The translations under genes and the position numbers were made by a program. Of a stretch of 64,000 nt of DNA, positions 24,689 through 33,214 are shown piece after piece. The stretch covers positions 32,664 to 96,663 of the forward strand of contig NZ_SDIF01000019.1 in NCBI RefSeq assembly GCF_004122735.1, written 5' to 3'. Under the pieces are notes generated by a model. The model did no database searches. It was not told the origin of the DNA and saw only the letters and a program-made list of their open reading frames with translations. This DNA is from Streptomyces sioyaensis (lineage in GTDB: Bacteria > Actinomycetota > Actinomycetes > Streptomycetales > Streptomycetaceae). Each line of letters opens with the position of its first letter. Position 1 is the first letter of the stretch.

Positions 24689-26719
24689 GTGGTGAGCAAC
24701 ATTCCCGAGGAGTCGACCACCTTCATCGGTCGACGAGCTGAACTGCACCGGATCGGCAACGACTTGACGGAGCACCGGCTGGTCACCCTGACCGGCCCCG
24801 GTGGTGTGGGCAAGACCCGGATCGCGATGCGGGCCGCGCGCGCCGCGGCGCCCCGGTTCCGCGACGGGGTCTGCTGGGCCGATCTGTGGCCCCTGCTGGG
24901 TGACGGCCGGCTGGTGGCCGGCGTCTGCGATGCCGTGGGGCTGGCCGACCACTCGGCGCGGTCCCCGGTGGCGGCGCTGTGCGAATGGCTCGCGGACAAA
25001 CGGCTGCTGCTGGTGCTGGACTCCTGTGAGCATCTCGTCGAGGCCTGCCGCGACCTGCTCGGCGATCTGCTGACCGCCGCCCCGGGCGTGACCGTCCTGG
25101 TCACCAGCAGACAGCCGCTGGACATCGTCGGCGAGTGGACCACCGAGATCGGACCGTTGTCCTGCACCGGCGACAACGACGCGCTGGCCCTGTTCACCGA
25201 ACGGGCCGGCGCCGCGGCCCCCGGCCGGCGGCTCACCGCCCCGCGCAGTGTCGCGGCCGCCGCCGCCATCTGCCGGCGCCTCGAAGGCATCCCGCTGGCC
25301 CTCGAACTGGCCGGCGCCCAGCTGGCGCACAGCTCCGTCGAGCGGATCGCCGCCCGCCTCACCTCCCGCTTCGATGCCCTCGACGGCGACGGCCCGGTGC
25401 AGCCGCCGCGGCACCGGACCCTGCGCTGCGCCATCGGCTGGAGCCATGAGCTGTGCGCCCCGCTGGAGCGGCTGCTGTGGGCCCGGCTGTCCGTCTTCCG
25501 CGGCACCTTCGACGAGGAGTCCGCGAGCGCCGTGTGCGCCGGCGGGCCGCTCACCGGGCCGGGGGTACGCACCGCGCTGGCCGGGCTGGCCGCCAAGTCG
25601 GTGCTCACCCGCGAGGGCTCCCGCTTCCGCATGCTCGACACCCTGCGGGAGTACGGCCGGATGTGGCTGGCCGAACTCGCCGAGACGACGGACCTCGCCG
25701 ACCGGCACGCCGCCCACTTCGCCACCCTCGGCCGCCGGGCCGAGCAGGGCTGGCTGGGCCCCGAACAGCTCGCCTGGTACGGCCGGATCGCCGACGCCCA
25801 TGTCGACCTGTGCACCGCACTGGACCACTTCCTGGCCACCGATCCGGAACAGGCCCAGGAACTCGGCGCCTCGATCGGCTTCATCTGGAGCTGCTGCGGC
25901 CATCTGCACGAGGCCCGCGACTATGTGGCCAGGGCGCTCGCCGCCCACCCGGGCCCGGGCCCGGCCCGCACCAGAGCGCTGTGGACGCTGGGCGTCGCCG
26001 TGCTGCTGCAGGGCGAGCTGGCCTCCGCCGAGGCCCTGGGCCGGGAGTGCGCGCGCGCCGCGCGGGAGTCCCGGGACGCGGAGGCGGTGCTCCAGGCGGG
26101 CTACCTCATCGGCCTCACCCATCTGATGGCCGGCCGCCCGATGTCCGCGCACACCGTCGCGGCCCAGGTGCTGGGCCCGCCGCCGCACGCCCCGTTCGAC
26201 TCTCCCGGGCGGCTGCGCTGTCACCTCGTACAGATCTTCGCGCTCACCGGTCTGGGCCGGCTCGACGAGGCGCGCGCCGAGGCGACCGCGCTGCGCCACG
26301 GCTGTGTGCAGCGCGGCGAGTACTGGACCCGCTCCTACACCGATTACCAGCTCTCGCTGATCTCGCTGTTCCAGGACCGGCCCGAGGAGTCGGCGGAGCA
26401 CGCCCGGGCGATGCTCGCGGCCAAGCAGGGCATCGGCGACAAATTCGGGATCGCGCTCGGCCTGGACCTGCTCGCGGCCGCGCTGGCGGCCCAGGGCGAC
26501 GGTGCCGCCGCCGCCCGCGTCTCCGGCAGCGGCCAGGCCGTCTGGCGCACCGTCGGGCACCCCCAGCGCGGCACCCCGGAACTGCGTGCGGTGCGCGAGA
26601 AGTGCGAACAGCGGGCCCGCGCCGCGATCGGCGACGAGGCCTATGCGGACGCCTTCCATCAGGCCAGCGAGGAGTGCCCGGGCACCTCCCTGCCCCGGAT
26701 CCTGGCGGGCGACCTGTGA
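24689..26719 (+). CDS. NB-ARC-type ATPase with TPR region (AfsR-like regulator without DNA-binding domain)
   Basis: A 676-aa protein that starts directly with the ATPase: FIGRRAELHRI, Walker A GPGGVGKT (36-43), Walker B RLLLVLDSCEHL, and the RNBS-like LVTSRQPLDIVGEWTTEIGP and GIPLALELAGAQL. The C-terminal half is helical and TPR-like (about 380-660). This matches the ATPase core of LuxR/AfsR/SARP-type activators, but there is no N-terminal winged helix and no C-terminal LuxR HTH, so it may act through a partner. Two GTG codons are adjacent at the start; neither has a strong ribosome site. The gene ends 19 bp from the convergent serine hydrolase gene. Confidence 0.82.
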   Translation: MVSNIPEESTTFIGRRAELHRIGNDLTEHRLVTLTGPGGVGKTRIAMRAARAAAPRFRDGVCWADLWPLLGDGRLVAGVCDAVGLADHSARSPVAALCEWLADKRLLLVLDSCEHLVEACRDLLGDLLTAAPGVTVLVTSRQPLDIVGEWTTEIGPLSCTGDNDALALFTERAGAAAPGRRLTAPRSVAAAAAICRRLEGIPLALELAGAQLAHSSVERIAARLTSRFDALDGDGPVQPPRHRTLRCAIGWSHELCAPLERLLWARLSVFRGTFDEESASAVCAGGPLTGPGVRTALAGLAAKSVLTREGSRFRMLDTLREYGRMWLAELAETTDLADRHAAHFATLGRRAEQGWLGPEQLAWYGRIADAHVDLCTALDHFLATDPEQAQELGASIGFIWSCCGHLHEARDYVARALAAHPGPGPARTRALWTLGVAVLLQGELASAEALGRECARAARESRDAEAVLQAGYLIGLTHLMAGRPMSAHTVAAQVLGPPPHAPFDSPGRLRCHLVQIFALTGLGRLDEARAEATALRHGCVQRGEYWTRSYTDYQLSLISLFQDRPEESAEHARAMLAAKQGIGDKFGIALGLDLLAAALAAQGDGAAAARVSGSGQAVWRTVGHPQRGTPELRAVREKCEQRARAAIGDEAYADAFHQASEECPGTSLPRILAGDL

Positions 26720-26738
26720 GGGCCGGTGGCCCCCCGGC

Positions 26739-27779
26739 TCAGTCCGGGGCCTCGCCGGCCAGCGCGTACAGCAGGTCGTAGGCGGTGCCGGTCATCCGGC
26801 AGGTACGGCCACGGCGGGTGGCCAGCGCGACCACGCCGGTGTGCGACGCCCGGTGGTAGCCGAGGAACGCCTGCTGGCCGAAGGTCGCACCGACATGGAA
26901 GAGCAACGGTCCGCGCGGCGACGGGTGCTGATACCACGTCAGGGTGTGGGTGTGGCGCTTGCGCCAGCCGCGCCGTAGCAGCGGCACCTGGACGTCGCGC
27001 AGCGCCCCGGCCAGGGGGGTGCCGTCGGGGGAGAGCAGCGCCTCCAGGTAGGTGAGCAGATCGCCGGGGGTGGCGCGGACCGAGCCGGCGGCGACGAAGG
27101 CACCCATCTCGGTGCTGCGCACCGGCGTCACGCCGTTCGCGCGGTGGCCGATGGCGTCGGTGCCCGTGGTGCCGGGCCCCAGCGTCGTGCCGGTCAGCCC
27201 GAGGGGGCGCAGCACCCGGTCGGCGAGCAGGGTGGCGTAGCCGGCGCCCGCGGCGCGGGACATGGCCGGGCCGAGCAGCGCCAGCCCGAAGTTGGAGTAG
27301 CGCCAGCGGGTGCCGGGCCGGTTCCGCGGCCGGGTCCGGGCGAAGGCGCGCAGCAGCCGCTCGGTGTCGTAGCGGGCGTAGCCGTTGTCGTACGGCTTCA
27401 CCAGCGCGCCGGGGATCAGATCGGCTGGGATGCGCGGCAGCCCGGAGGTGTGGGTGGCCAGATGCCGCAGGGTGATCCGGCGCGACTGCGGATGCGCCGG
27501 CTGCACCTCGGGCAGATGCACGGCGAGCCGGTCGTCCAGGGACAGCGCGCCGGCCCGGGCCAGGTCGGCCAGCAGCAGCACGGTGAACGTCTTGGACAGC
27601 GACCCCAGTTCGTAGCGCAGCGCATGCCGTGGGGTGGGCGGCGTGAGGGCGGAGCCGCCGGTCATCACGGTCCGCCGGCCGTGCCGGGTGACGGCCACCA
27701 CGACATCGGGGGCGTCGATCAGGGTGACGGCATCCGCCAGGCGGTCACCGAGCGCCGGTTGCACGAGGTCGGGGCTCAT
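26739..27779 (-). CDS. Serine hydrolase, class C beta-lactamase / esterase fold
   Basis: A 346-aa penicillin-binding-like serine hydrolase. The nucleophile motif is S-L-S-K with Ser60 and Lys63 (ELGSLSKTFT), the second motif is Tyr161-Ser-Asn163 (RYSNFG), and the third is HVGATFG in place of KTG. No signal peptide is visible, so it is probably cytoplasmic. It is the last gene of a coupled operon; its start overlaps the preceding stop by one base. Members include esterases, D-aminopeptidases and peptide or beta-lactam hydrolases, so a role in processing the operon's small peptide is possible but only inferred. Confidence 0.88.
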   Translation of the reverse strand: MSPDLVQPALGDRLADAVTLIDAPDVVVAVTRHGRRTVMTGGSALTPPTPRHALRYELGSLSKTFTVLLLADLARAGALSLDDRLAVHLPEVQPAHPQSRRITLRHLATHTSGLPRIPADLIPGALVKPYDNGYARYDTERLLRAFARTRPRNRPGTRWRYSNFGLALLGPAMSRAAGAGYATLLADRVLRPLGLTGTTLGPGTTGTDAIGHRANGVTPVRSTEMGAFVAAGSVRATPGDLLTYLEALLSPDGTPLAGALRDVQVPLLRRGWRKRHTHTLTWYQHPSPRGPLLFHVGATFGQQAFLGYHRASHTGVVALATRRGRTCRMTGTAYDLLYALAGEAPD

Positions 27780-28699
27780 CAGACCGCGGACATCGCCCGG
27801 GAGGTGGCCATCGCGGAGGCGAACGCGGCGACCAGGGTGGGGTGGTGCACCTGATCGAAGACCTGGGCCGCATCGCCCCGCGGCATCTGCTGGTGGATCG
27901 GCATCGCGCCCTCGGGCGACTGCGCGGCGGCGTACCGCTCCCACAGCTCCGCGTCCAGGGCGGGCCGCGGCAGACAGGCGTCGACGACGAGCAGCTCGCC
28001 GAGCAGATCCCAGTGTTCGAGGTCCGCCCAGTCCTCCAGCCAGGCCGGCAGATACCGCGTCAGATAGTCGGCGACGGCCGGCGGGATGCGCTCGGGGGCC
28101 TCGCCCCAGTTGGTGAGGTGGAAGACGGTGTGGGTGATGTCGTAGGCGATGTGCAGCTGCACCGTCCACGGTTCGGCCAGCTGCCCCAGCCAGGTACGGG
28201 CCATGGCCTGGTCGAAGTCGCTGCTGGGCGGCAGCCCCAGCTTGCGTTCGGCGTTGAGGACACCGAGCCGCCGGTTGGGCACCATCTCCAGCGTCGCCCA
28301 GGTGGCGGTGCGCCGGCAGACCTCCAGCGTCGCCTCCAGCCCCGGATGGCGGTGGCCCAGTTCGTGGAAGGTCGCATAGACCTCCACCGGCACGGGGGAG
28401 AGCGGCTCGTCCTGCTGGAGCCGGGCCAGCACATTGCCGCCGTCCAGCAGCTCCCGCCAGGCGAAGTCCAGCAGCTGTCCGGCGCGGGCCTTCTGCCGGG
28501 AGCCGGCCACCCCCTCCCGGAACAGCACCTGCATATTGAGTGCCAGCTCCCCGATGGGCTTGAGCCGTTCGGTGACCGCGACGTTGTCGGCGAGGTCGCC
28601 GGCGGTCAGCCGGAAGTGCTCACGGTGGTTGTCGAGCCAGGTCAGGGCCCGGTCGCCGACAGCGTGCAGCAGGGCGGGGGACGCGGCCGTCACGGTCAC
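27779..28699 (-). CDS. Uncharacterised protein, DUF6895-like (paralogue 2)
   Basis: A 306-aa mostly helical soluble protein. It is clearly related to the product of the preceding gene. Shared landmarks are LKPIGELALNMQVLFREGV versus LKPLGELAELTQLIGVLHP, VLNAERKLGL versus VLNAERRLGL, and YDITHTVFHLTNWGE versus YGVTHDVFHLTDWGR. The other shared block is WDLLGELLVVDACLP versus WDLVGELLAVTACLP. The invariant His/Asp/Trp in the THxVFHLTxWG block suggest an active or metal site, perhaps an alpha/alpha-toroid enzyme. From memory this matches DUF6895 proteins of Streptomyces; function is unknown. It overlaps its upstream neighbour by 4 nt. Confidence 0.75.
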   Translation of the reverse strand: MTVTAASPALLHAVGDRALTWLDNHREHFRLTAGDLADNVAVTERLKPIGELALNMQVLFREGVAGSRQKARAGQLLDFAWRELLDGGNVLARLQQDEPLSPVPVEVYATFHELGHRHPGLEATLEVCRRTATWATLEMVPNRRLGVLNAERKLGLPPSSDFDQAMARTWLGQLAEPWTVQLHIAYDITHTVFHLTNWGEAPERIPPAVADYLTRYLPAWLEDWADLEHWDLLGELLVVDACLPRPALDAELWERYAAAQSPEGAMPIHQQMPRGDAAQVFDQVHHPTLVAAFASAMATSRAMSAV

Positions 28700-29679
28700 G
28701 GGGCATTCTCGCTTTCGCAGGGGGTCCGCCCGCCCACCAGCGCCGGATCCCCGGCCACCGGACCGGCCTCGGCCTCGTCGCAGGCGATCCGGGCGAGGGT
28801 GGCGGCGAACGCGGTCACCAGGGTGGAGTGGTAGCAGGCCAGGAAGGCCTCGGCCGGGTCACCCGAGGACGGCGCGGCGCCGATCTCGGGCACACTGCCG
28901 TCGGCCGCCTGGGCGGTGGCCAGCCGCTGCCAGGCCACCGGATCGAAGGGGGCGGCGGGCAGGCAGGCCGTCACGGCCAGCAGCTCGCCCACCAGGTCCC
29001 ACATCTCCTCCTCCAGCCAGGTGTCCAGCCAGGAGGGGAGCCACAGCCGCAGATAGCCGGCGAATTCGGGGGACAGCCGCTGCCGGTTGCGCCCCCAGTC
29101 GGTGAGGTGGAAGACGTCATGGGTCACGCCGTAGACCGACTTGCGGTCCAGCGTCCAGGGCTCCGGCAGCCGGCCGAGGCCGGTCAGCGCCAGCACGGAG
29201 GCGAAGTCGGCGTGCTGGCGGAGCCCGAGTCGCCGCTCCGCGTTGAGCACGTTGAGGGTACGGGTGTGATCCTCGCGGGCCACCCGCCAGCCGCGCAGCC
29301 GGGTCGTGGTCTGTACCAGCGCGTCCGCGTCCGCGTGCCGTAGCCCGGCCTGGGCGAAGGTCCCGTAGAGCTCCACGGGATAGGTGGCGAACGGCTCCCC
29401 GTGGATCAGCTCGGCGAACAGCTCACCGTCCCGGGTCTCGTTCCAGGCGAACGCGAACAGCCCGCGGGCAGCCTGACGGATCTCGTCCCGCGGGTGCAGT
29501 ACCCCGATCAGCTGGGTCAGCTCGGCGAGTTCACCGAGCGGTTTGAGGGTCAGATTCGGGTCGGCGTCCGTCGTCACGTTCGGGGGCAGCCGGAAGAAGC
29601 CGCGTGCTTCGTCCAGCCACCCCAGGCTGCCGCGGACCATCCGGTCCAGCAGCCCGGGGTCGCCCCGGCCGCCGGTCAC
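28696..29679 (-). CDS. Uncharacterised protein, DUF6895-like (paralogue 1)
   Basis: A 327-aa helical protein, paralogous to the next gene (see the shared THDVFHLTDWG and GELLAVTACLP blocks). The start is the GTG in a GTGA overlap with the preceding gene; a longer upstream frame exists but belongs to that gene. The C-terminal ~25 residues are an acidic/Gly-Pro-rich tail (EAEAGPVAGDPALVGG). No cofactor-binding motif is recognised. Two paralogues side by side suggest a heterodimer or two related steps. Confidence 0.75.
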   Translation of the reverse strand: MTGGRGDPGLLDRMVRGSLGWLDEARGFFRLPPNVTTDADPNLTLKPLGELAELTQLIGVLHPRDEIRQAARGLFAFAWNETRDGELFAELIHGEPFATYPVELYGTFAQAGLRHADADALVQTTTRLRGWRVAREDHTRTLNVLNAERRLGLRQHADFASVLALTGLGRLPEPWTLDRKSVYGVTHDVFHLTDWGRNRQRLSPEFAGYLRLWLPSWLDTWLEEEMWDLVGELLAVTACLPAAPFDPVAWQRLATAQAADGSVPEIGAAPSSGDPAEAFLACYHSTLVTAFAATLARIACDEAEAGPVAGDPALVGGRTPCESENAP

Positions 29680-30377
29680 CAACCCCGTCCGTAGAACCGC
29701 TGAGCCGCCACGACGTGCAGCGCCACCCGGGGGTCCGCACCACCCATCTGGCGGACGAACGCCAGCCCGCTGTCGAGCCCCAGCGTCGGTGCCACGTCGG
29801 GCAGCCGGGCCAGCCAGCGCCCCAGACCGGCCGCCTGCAGCCAGTCCCGGCGGCGGACCGCCCGGACGAAACCGCGGGACAGGTCGTCGGTGCGCGCGGT
29901 CAGCTGCTCGGCGAGGCCCGGGGCCAGCTTGGGCAGCGCGAGCGCCGCGAGCTGGGACACGCGGTGGGAGAGCTTGGGCCAGGGCGTGCTGTCGACCCAG
30001 CCGGTCGCGGCCTCGGGCGGTGCGGGCCAGGGCTGTGCGCCCGCGGGCAGAAACGCGTGCGAGGCCTCCACCAGGCCCCGGTAGGTCCACCTCGATACCT
30101 CCGAGGCGTCCGCGCCCGGTGGATAGGCCGCCAGCGCCTGCCGGACCACCGCTTCGTCCTCGGGGCCTACGGGTGCCCCGCGGTGCTCCATGGCGTACGG
30201 CGCGAGCGCATCGGCGCCGAGCACCCGGACCGCCGCCGGAGTCAGCGCGTCGTTGTGCCGCAGAATGCCGGACAACGCATAAGGGCCGCCCTCACCCCGC
30301 AGGGCGAGGGCGACCCCGGTTGCGGCATCGGCAATCACAGCGCTGAGCGGGACTGCTCCCTGCGTCTGTTCAGCCAA
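29676..30377 (-). CDS. Uncharacterised protein of the same operon
   Basis: A 233-aa soluble protein, start TTG preceded by GAGGGGAAA, 16 nt after the small peptide gene. The N-terminus AVIADAATGVALALRGEGG and the middle HNDALTPAAVRVLGADALAP are helical. The C-terminal ~40 residues, with GGADPRVALHVVAAQRFYGR, resemble the ends of partner proteins in similar Streptomyces operons. I do not recognise a family with confidence. Tight coupling on both sides shows it works with the two DUF6895-like proteins. Confidence 0.65.
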   Translation of the reverse strand: MAEQTQGAVPLSAVIADAATGVALALRGEGGPYALSGILRHNDALTPAAVRVLGADALAPYAMEHRGAPVGPEDEAVVRQALAAYPPGADASEVSRWTYRGLVEASHAFLPAGAQPWPAPPEAATGWVDSTPWPKLSHRVSQLAALALPKLAPGLAEQLTARTDDLSRGFVRAVRRRDWLQAAGLGRWLARLPDVAPTLGLDSGLAFVRQMGGADPRVALHVVAAQRFYGRGW

Positions 30378-30393
30378 CGCTTTCCCCTCAGCC

Positions 30394-30579
30394 TTATCGG
30401 TTGTCAGTCTTGGGCCGGGGGGTGGGCGGCGAGATCAGCAGCAGTCCCAAGAACAGCAGTGCTGAGGTGCACTCGCGCGTATCGCGGTAAACGCCGTCGG
30501 CCTCGGCGGGTTCAAGCAGTCCCTCGACCTCGGCGGCCAGGGTGGCCGTCTCGACCGGCGCTGTGCGATCCGTAACCAT
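30394..30579 (-). CDS. Small peptide (61 aa) heading the DUF6895-like operon, possible precursor
   Basis: A 61-aa ORF with an excellent ribosome site (GAAGGAG, 8 nt before ATG). The first half is acidic and helical (LAAEVEGLLEPAEADGVY). The second half contains one Cys, a hydrophobic stretch (CTSALLFLGLLLISPP) and a basic Pro-rich end (TPRPKTDNR). The acidic-leader/hydrophobic-core split and first position in an operon of uncharacterised proteins resemble a RiPP precursor, but it could equally be a small membrane anchor subunit. No known precursor motif is seen. Confidence 0.6.
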   Translation of the reverse strand: MVTDRTAPVETATLAAEVEGLLEPAEADGVYRDTRECTSALLFLGLLLISPPTPRPKTDNR

Positions 30580-31044
30580 GCGATCAACTCCTTCGACGAA
30601 TGGGATACCAGATTCACATCGTCATTTATCGGATGCAACGGGAGAAATCGGACGAGTGCTCATCTTTCGGGCGACGGTGATGGAGTCTCAGTCAGTCCGT
30701 GCGTCTCAACTCCCGTGCGGGAAAGAGGAGTTAGTGATCATGAGGCCGGGTGTCGATGGAGTAGAGCGGTGTGGTGCTCCGGGTGGGAATGTTGCCCCGA
30801 TGGCGGAGCGGGCTGCTCTGTTCGGATGCATCCACGTGGCGGCGGCGCCTGCCGGGAGGGCTGCCGCGGTGGCTCCGGGGGCCGGCTGTACGCCCGCACC
30901 GGCGGTGTGACCGGCCGGTAGGTCTTTCGCCAACAGCGGCTCGTCCGGCAGTCTCCGGTTGCGGTCGAGGGGCTCCAGGGCCCGCGCGCCGGCAACGGCC
31001 CCGCGCCCCCGGCCGGACGGGACCCCGCCCCGATGCCGCCGGGC
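30580..31044. other. Intergenic region between divergent peptide operon and molbindin gene
   Basis: 465 bp. The left part is less GC-rich (around 30600-30680) and should hold the promoter of the reverse peptide operon. The right part has a short forward ORF at 30740 (listed separately). Nothing else was recognised. Confidence 0.35.
30740..30910 (+). CDS. Possible small ORF (56 aa), unknown
   Basis: ATG preceded by GAGGAG at 9 nt, a good ribosome site. The product is Ala/Gly/Pro-rich with three Cys (residues 11, 29, 49) and no known family. Third-position G/C is not strongly biased, so it may be spurious. It is divergent from the 61-aa peptide gene. Confidence 0.25.
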   Translation: MRPGVDGVERCGAPGGNVAPMAERAALFGCIHVAAAPAGRAAAVAPGAGCTPAPAV

Positions 31045-31464
31045 TCAGCCGGTGGCGAGGGCGACCTCCGTCGACTTGATCAGCGCGGTGACCTCGGAGC
31101 CGGCCGTCAGACCCAGGTCGTCGACCGCGTCCTTGGTGATGGCGGCGGTCAGCTCACCGCCCGCGACGGCCACCTTGACGCCGGCCATCGCGCCGCCGGC
31201 CGCGACCTCGGTGACGGTGCCGGGGATCCGGTTGCGGATGCTGACGCCGTCGAGGGTGCTGGTGGCGAGCGCGACCTCGGTGGATTTGATCAGGCTGCGC
31301 ACCACGGAGCCCGGTTCGAGGGCAAGTTCCTGCACGGCTTCCCGGGTGATAGCGGCGGTGATCTCCTGGCCGCCTTGCAGACGGACCTTGACGGTCGCCA
31401 TGACCTCGCCGGGGGTGACGGAGAGGACGGTGCCGGGAATCTGGTTGCGGATGCTCAGGCTCAT
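31045..31464 (-). CDS. Molbindin-type molybdenum-pterin-binding protein (two Mop/TOBE domains)
   Basis: A 139-aa protein made of two tandem Mop domains, residues about 1-68 and 72-139. Each begins SIRNxIPGTV and ends SLIKSTEVALATx or ALIKSTEVALATG. Di-Mop proteins such as ModG bind molybdate and serve as cytoplasmic store or sensor. The ATG is chosen at the first Mop domain; the ribosome site is a weak GAGG. It is divergent from the HTH-Mop regulator and molybdate transporter. Its leader contains three imperfect tandem repeats. Confidence 0.92.
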   Translation of the reverse strand: MSLSIRNQIPGTVLSVTPGEVMATVKVRLQGGQEITAAITREAVQELALEPGSVVRSLIKSTEVALATSTLDGVSIRNRIPGTVTEVAAGGAMAGVKVAVAGGELTAAITKDAVDDLGLTAGSEVTALIKSTEVALATG

Positions 31465-31502
31465 GGGCGGTGCCTCACCGGGAGGGGGAGCAAGGGGCTG
31501 CT

Positions 31503-31553
31503 GGCTTTGAGGAGCCATTGGCTTGAGGGGCCTTTGGCTTTTGGGGCGTATTT
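31503..31553. repeat. Three imperfect tandem repeats in the molbindin leader
   Basis: Units of 16-18 bp starting GGCTT at 31503, 31520 and 31536 share the pattern GGCTT(T)GAGGGGCC. They lie in the 5' leader of the reverse-strand molbindin gene and could be a molybdate-responsive operator or RNA element. Confidence 0.5.
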
Positions 31554-31759
31554 CCTGTTCTGTCCGCTGCACTCTAGTCGTCTTCCGTGCCGCCGGCCGG
31601 GCGCGCGGTGCGGGCGCCAGGGGAGATCCGAAGGGGGTCGGCACCGAGGAGGGCGGCGGAGTGCGTCCCGGCATGCGGGGCAGGCGGCGGACGGCCGCCG
31701 AGGTGTCGTCGGTTCCTCCGATGGGCCTGACATCTGCCCTGGAGAATCGCCTCATGGCA

Positions 31760-31800
31760 TTGCACATGCGAGCCCATCCTGCCTATCTTGCTGCACATGC
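31760..31800 (+). promoter_or_regulatory. Promoter with paired TGCACATGC repeats, leaderless HTH-Mop gene
   Basis: The -35 box TTGCAC (31760-31765) and -10 box TATCTT (31784-31789) have an 18-bp spacer. The transcript would start at or next to the ATG at 31797. The 9-mer TGCACATGC occurs at 31761-31769 and again at 31792-31800, 31 bp apart (about three helical turns), overlapping the -35 box and the start codon. This is a natural autoregulatory operator layout. Confidence 0.5.
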
Positions 31801-32192
31801 AGTCCTACACGATCGGGCAGGCGGCGCGGCTCCTGGGCGTCAGCCCGGACACCGCCCGCCGCTGGGCGGACGCCGGCAAGGTCGCGACCCACCGCGACGA
31901 AGGCGGCCGCCGCCTCATCGACGGCCGCGATCTGGCCGCCTTCTCCATCGAGTTGGCGCAGAACGGCACCGGCGAGGACGACACCTCGTACACCTCCGCG
32001 CGCAACGCCTTCCCGGGCATCGTCACCGCCGTCAAGCTCGGCGATGTCGCCGCCCAGGTCGAGATCCAGGCCGGTCCGCACCGCCTGGTGTCGCTGCTCA
32101 CCCGGGAAGCGGTGGAGGAACTGGGGCTGGAGGTCGGCATGCAGGCCACCGCCCGCGTGAAGTCCACCAGCGTGCACATCGACCGCACCTGA
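31797..32192 (+). CDS. Molybdate-responsive regulator: MerR-like HTH fused to a Mop domain
   Basis: A 131-aa protein. An excisionase/MerR-type helix-turn-helix (YTIGQAARLLGVSPDTARRW, residues 3-22) is followed by a Mop/TOBE domain (about 62-131: ARNAFPGIVTAVKLGD to ARVKSTSVHIDRT). This architecture replaces ModE in many actinobacteria, with molybdate binding to the Mop domain altering DNA binding. It is directly upstream of modA and the modB-modC fusion. ATG 31797 is preferred because the promoter predicts a leaderless message; an in-frame TTG lies three codons earlier. Confidence 0.9.
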   Translation: MQSYTIGQAARLLGVSPDTARRWADAGKVATHRDEGGRRLIDGRDLAAFSIELAQNGTGEDDTSYTSARNAFPGIVTAVKLGDVAAQVEIQAGPHRLVSLLTREAVEELGLEVGMQATARVKSTSVHIDRT

Positions 32193-32333
32193 CCCGTCAC
32201 GGGCTGCACCCCAGCCGGACCACCGTCCCCCACCGGCAGGCTGCCTCACCTCAGCGGCGTCGCCCGTCCACGGCGCGGCTTTCCCAATCGCCCGGACGAC
32301 ACCCGTCGTCCGCGTCCCAAGGAGTCCCGCCCC

Positions 32334-33134
32334 ATGTCCCAGCTCTTCACCGGGCGCCGCGCCGCCGCCGCGCTCGTGACCGCCGCCCTCCTCGTCCCCC
32401 TCACCGCCTGCGGCGGCAACGACGACGCCAAGAAGGACGCGGGCGCCACGAAGTCCGGCAGCGCCGCCAAGACGGACCTCACCGTGCTCGCCGCCTCGTC
32501 GCTGACCGACGTCTTCAAGAAGGCCGGTGCGGTCTACGAGAAGGCGCACCCGGGCACCGAGGTGAACTTCTCCTTCGCCGGCTCCCAGGAACTGGCCGCC
32601 CAGGTCAAGAACGGCGCTCCCGCCGACGCCCTGGTCACCGCCGACACCAAGACGATGGACGGGCTCCGGACCGACGCCGGCAAGCCCACCGTGATCGCCA
32701 AGAACCGGCTGGTGATCGTGACCGGTAAGGGCAACCCGAAGAAGGTCACGGACCTCAAGGGCCTCACCGACAGCAAGCTGAAGGTCGTCCTCGCCGCCTC
32801 CCAGGTGCCGGTCGGCCGCTACAGCAAGCAGGTCCTGGACGCGCAGAAGCTGACGGTCAAGCCGGTCTCGCAGGAGCCCAACGTCCGTGCGGTGCTCAGC
32901 AAGGTCGAGCTCGGCGAGGCCGACGCCGGCCTCGTCTACAAGACGGACGCCGCCACCGCACCGGACAAGGTCGACGCCGTCGCCATCCCCGACGCCCAGA
33001 ACGCCGTCGCCTCCTACCCGGCCGCGCCCCTCAAGTCCTCCCGCCACAGCGCCGCCGCGGCCGCCTTCGTGAAGTGGCTGAGCACGCCCGAGGCGCAGAA
33101 GATCCTGCAGCAGGCGGGCTTCCAGAAGCCGTAA
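32334..33134 (+). CDS. modA: Molybdate ABC transporter substrate-binding lipoprotein ModA
   Basis: A 266-aa lipoprotein with signal peptide and lipobox LLVPLTAC (Cys about residue 27), then a Lys/Asp linker and the ModA fold: [37 protein letters not shown] and [16 protein letters not shown]. The Ser, Ala and Tyr oxyanion contacts are in the expected strands. It delivers molybdate (or tungstate) to the fused permease-ATPase encoded 80 bp downstream. The gene is on the same strand as the regulator, 141 bp after it. Confidence 0.96.
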   Translation: MSQLFTGRRAAAALVTAALLVPLTACGGNDDAKKDAGATKSGSAAKTDLTVLAASSLTDVFKKAGAVYEKAHPGTEVNFSFAGSQELAAQVKNGAPADALVTADTKTMDGLRTDAGKPTVIAKNRLVIVTGKGNPKKVTDLKGLTDSKLKVVLAASQVPVGRYSKQVLDAQKLTVKPVSQEPNVRAVLSKVELGEADAGLVYKTDAATAPDKVDAVAIPDAQNAVASYPAAPLKSSRHSAAAAAFVKWLSTPEAQKILQQAGFQKP

Positions 33135-33214
33135 CCGGCGGGGCGCGCACGGGAGTCCGGCCGAGCGGCGGACCCGTGCGCGCCCCCCCAGCCGTCCCGA
33201 TCCCAGGAACCCCG

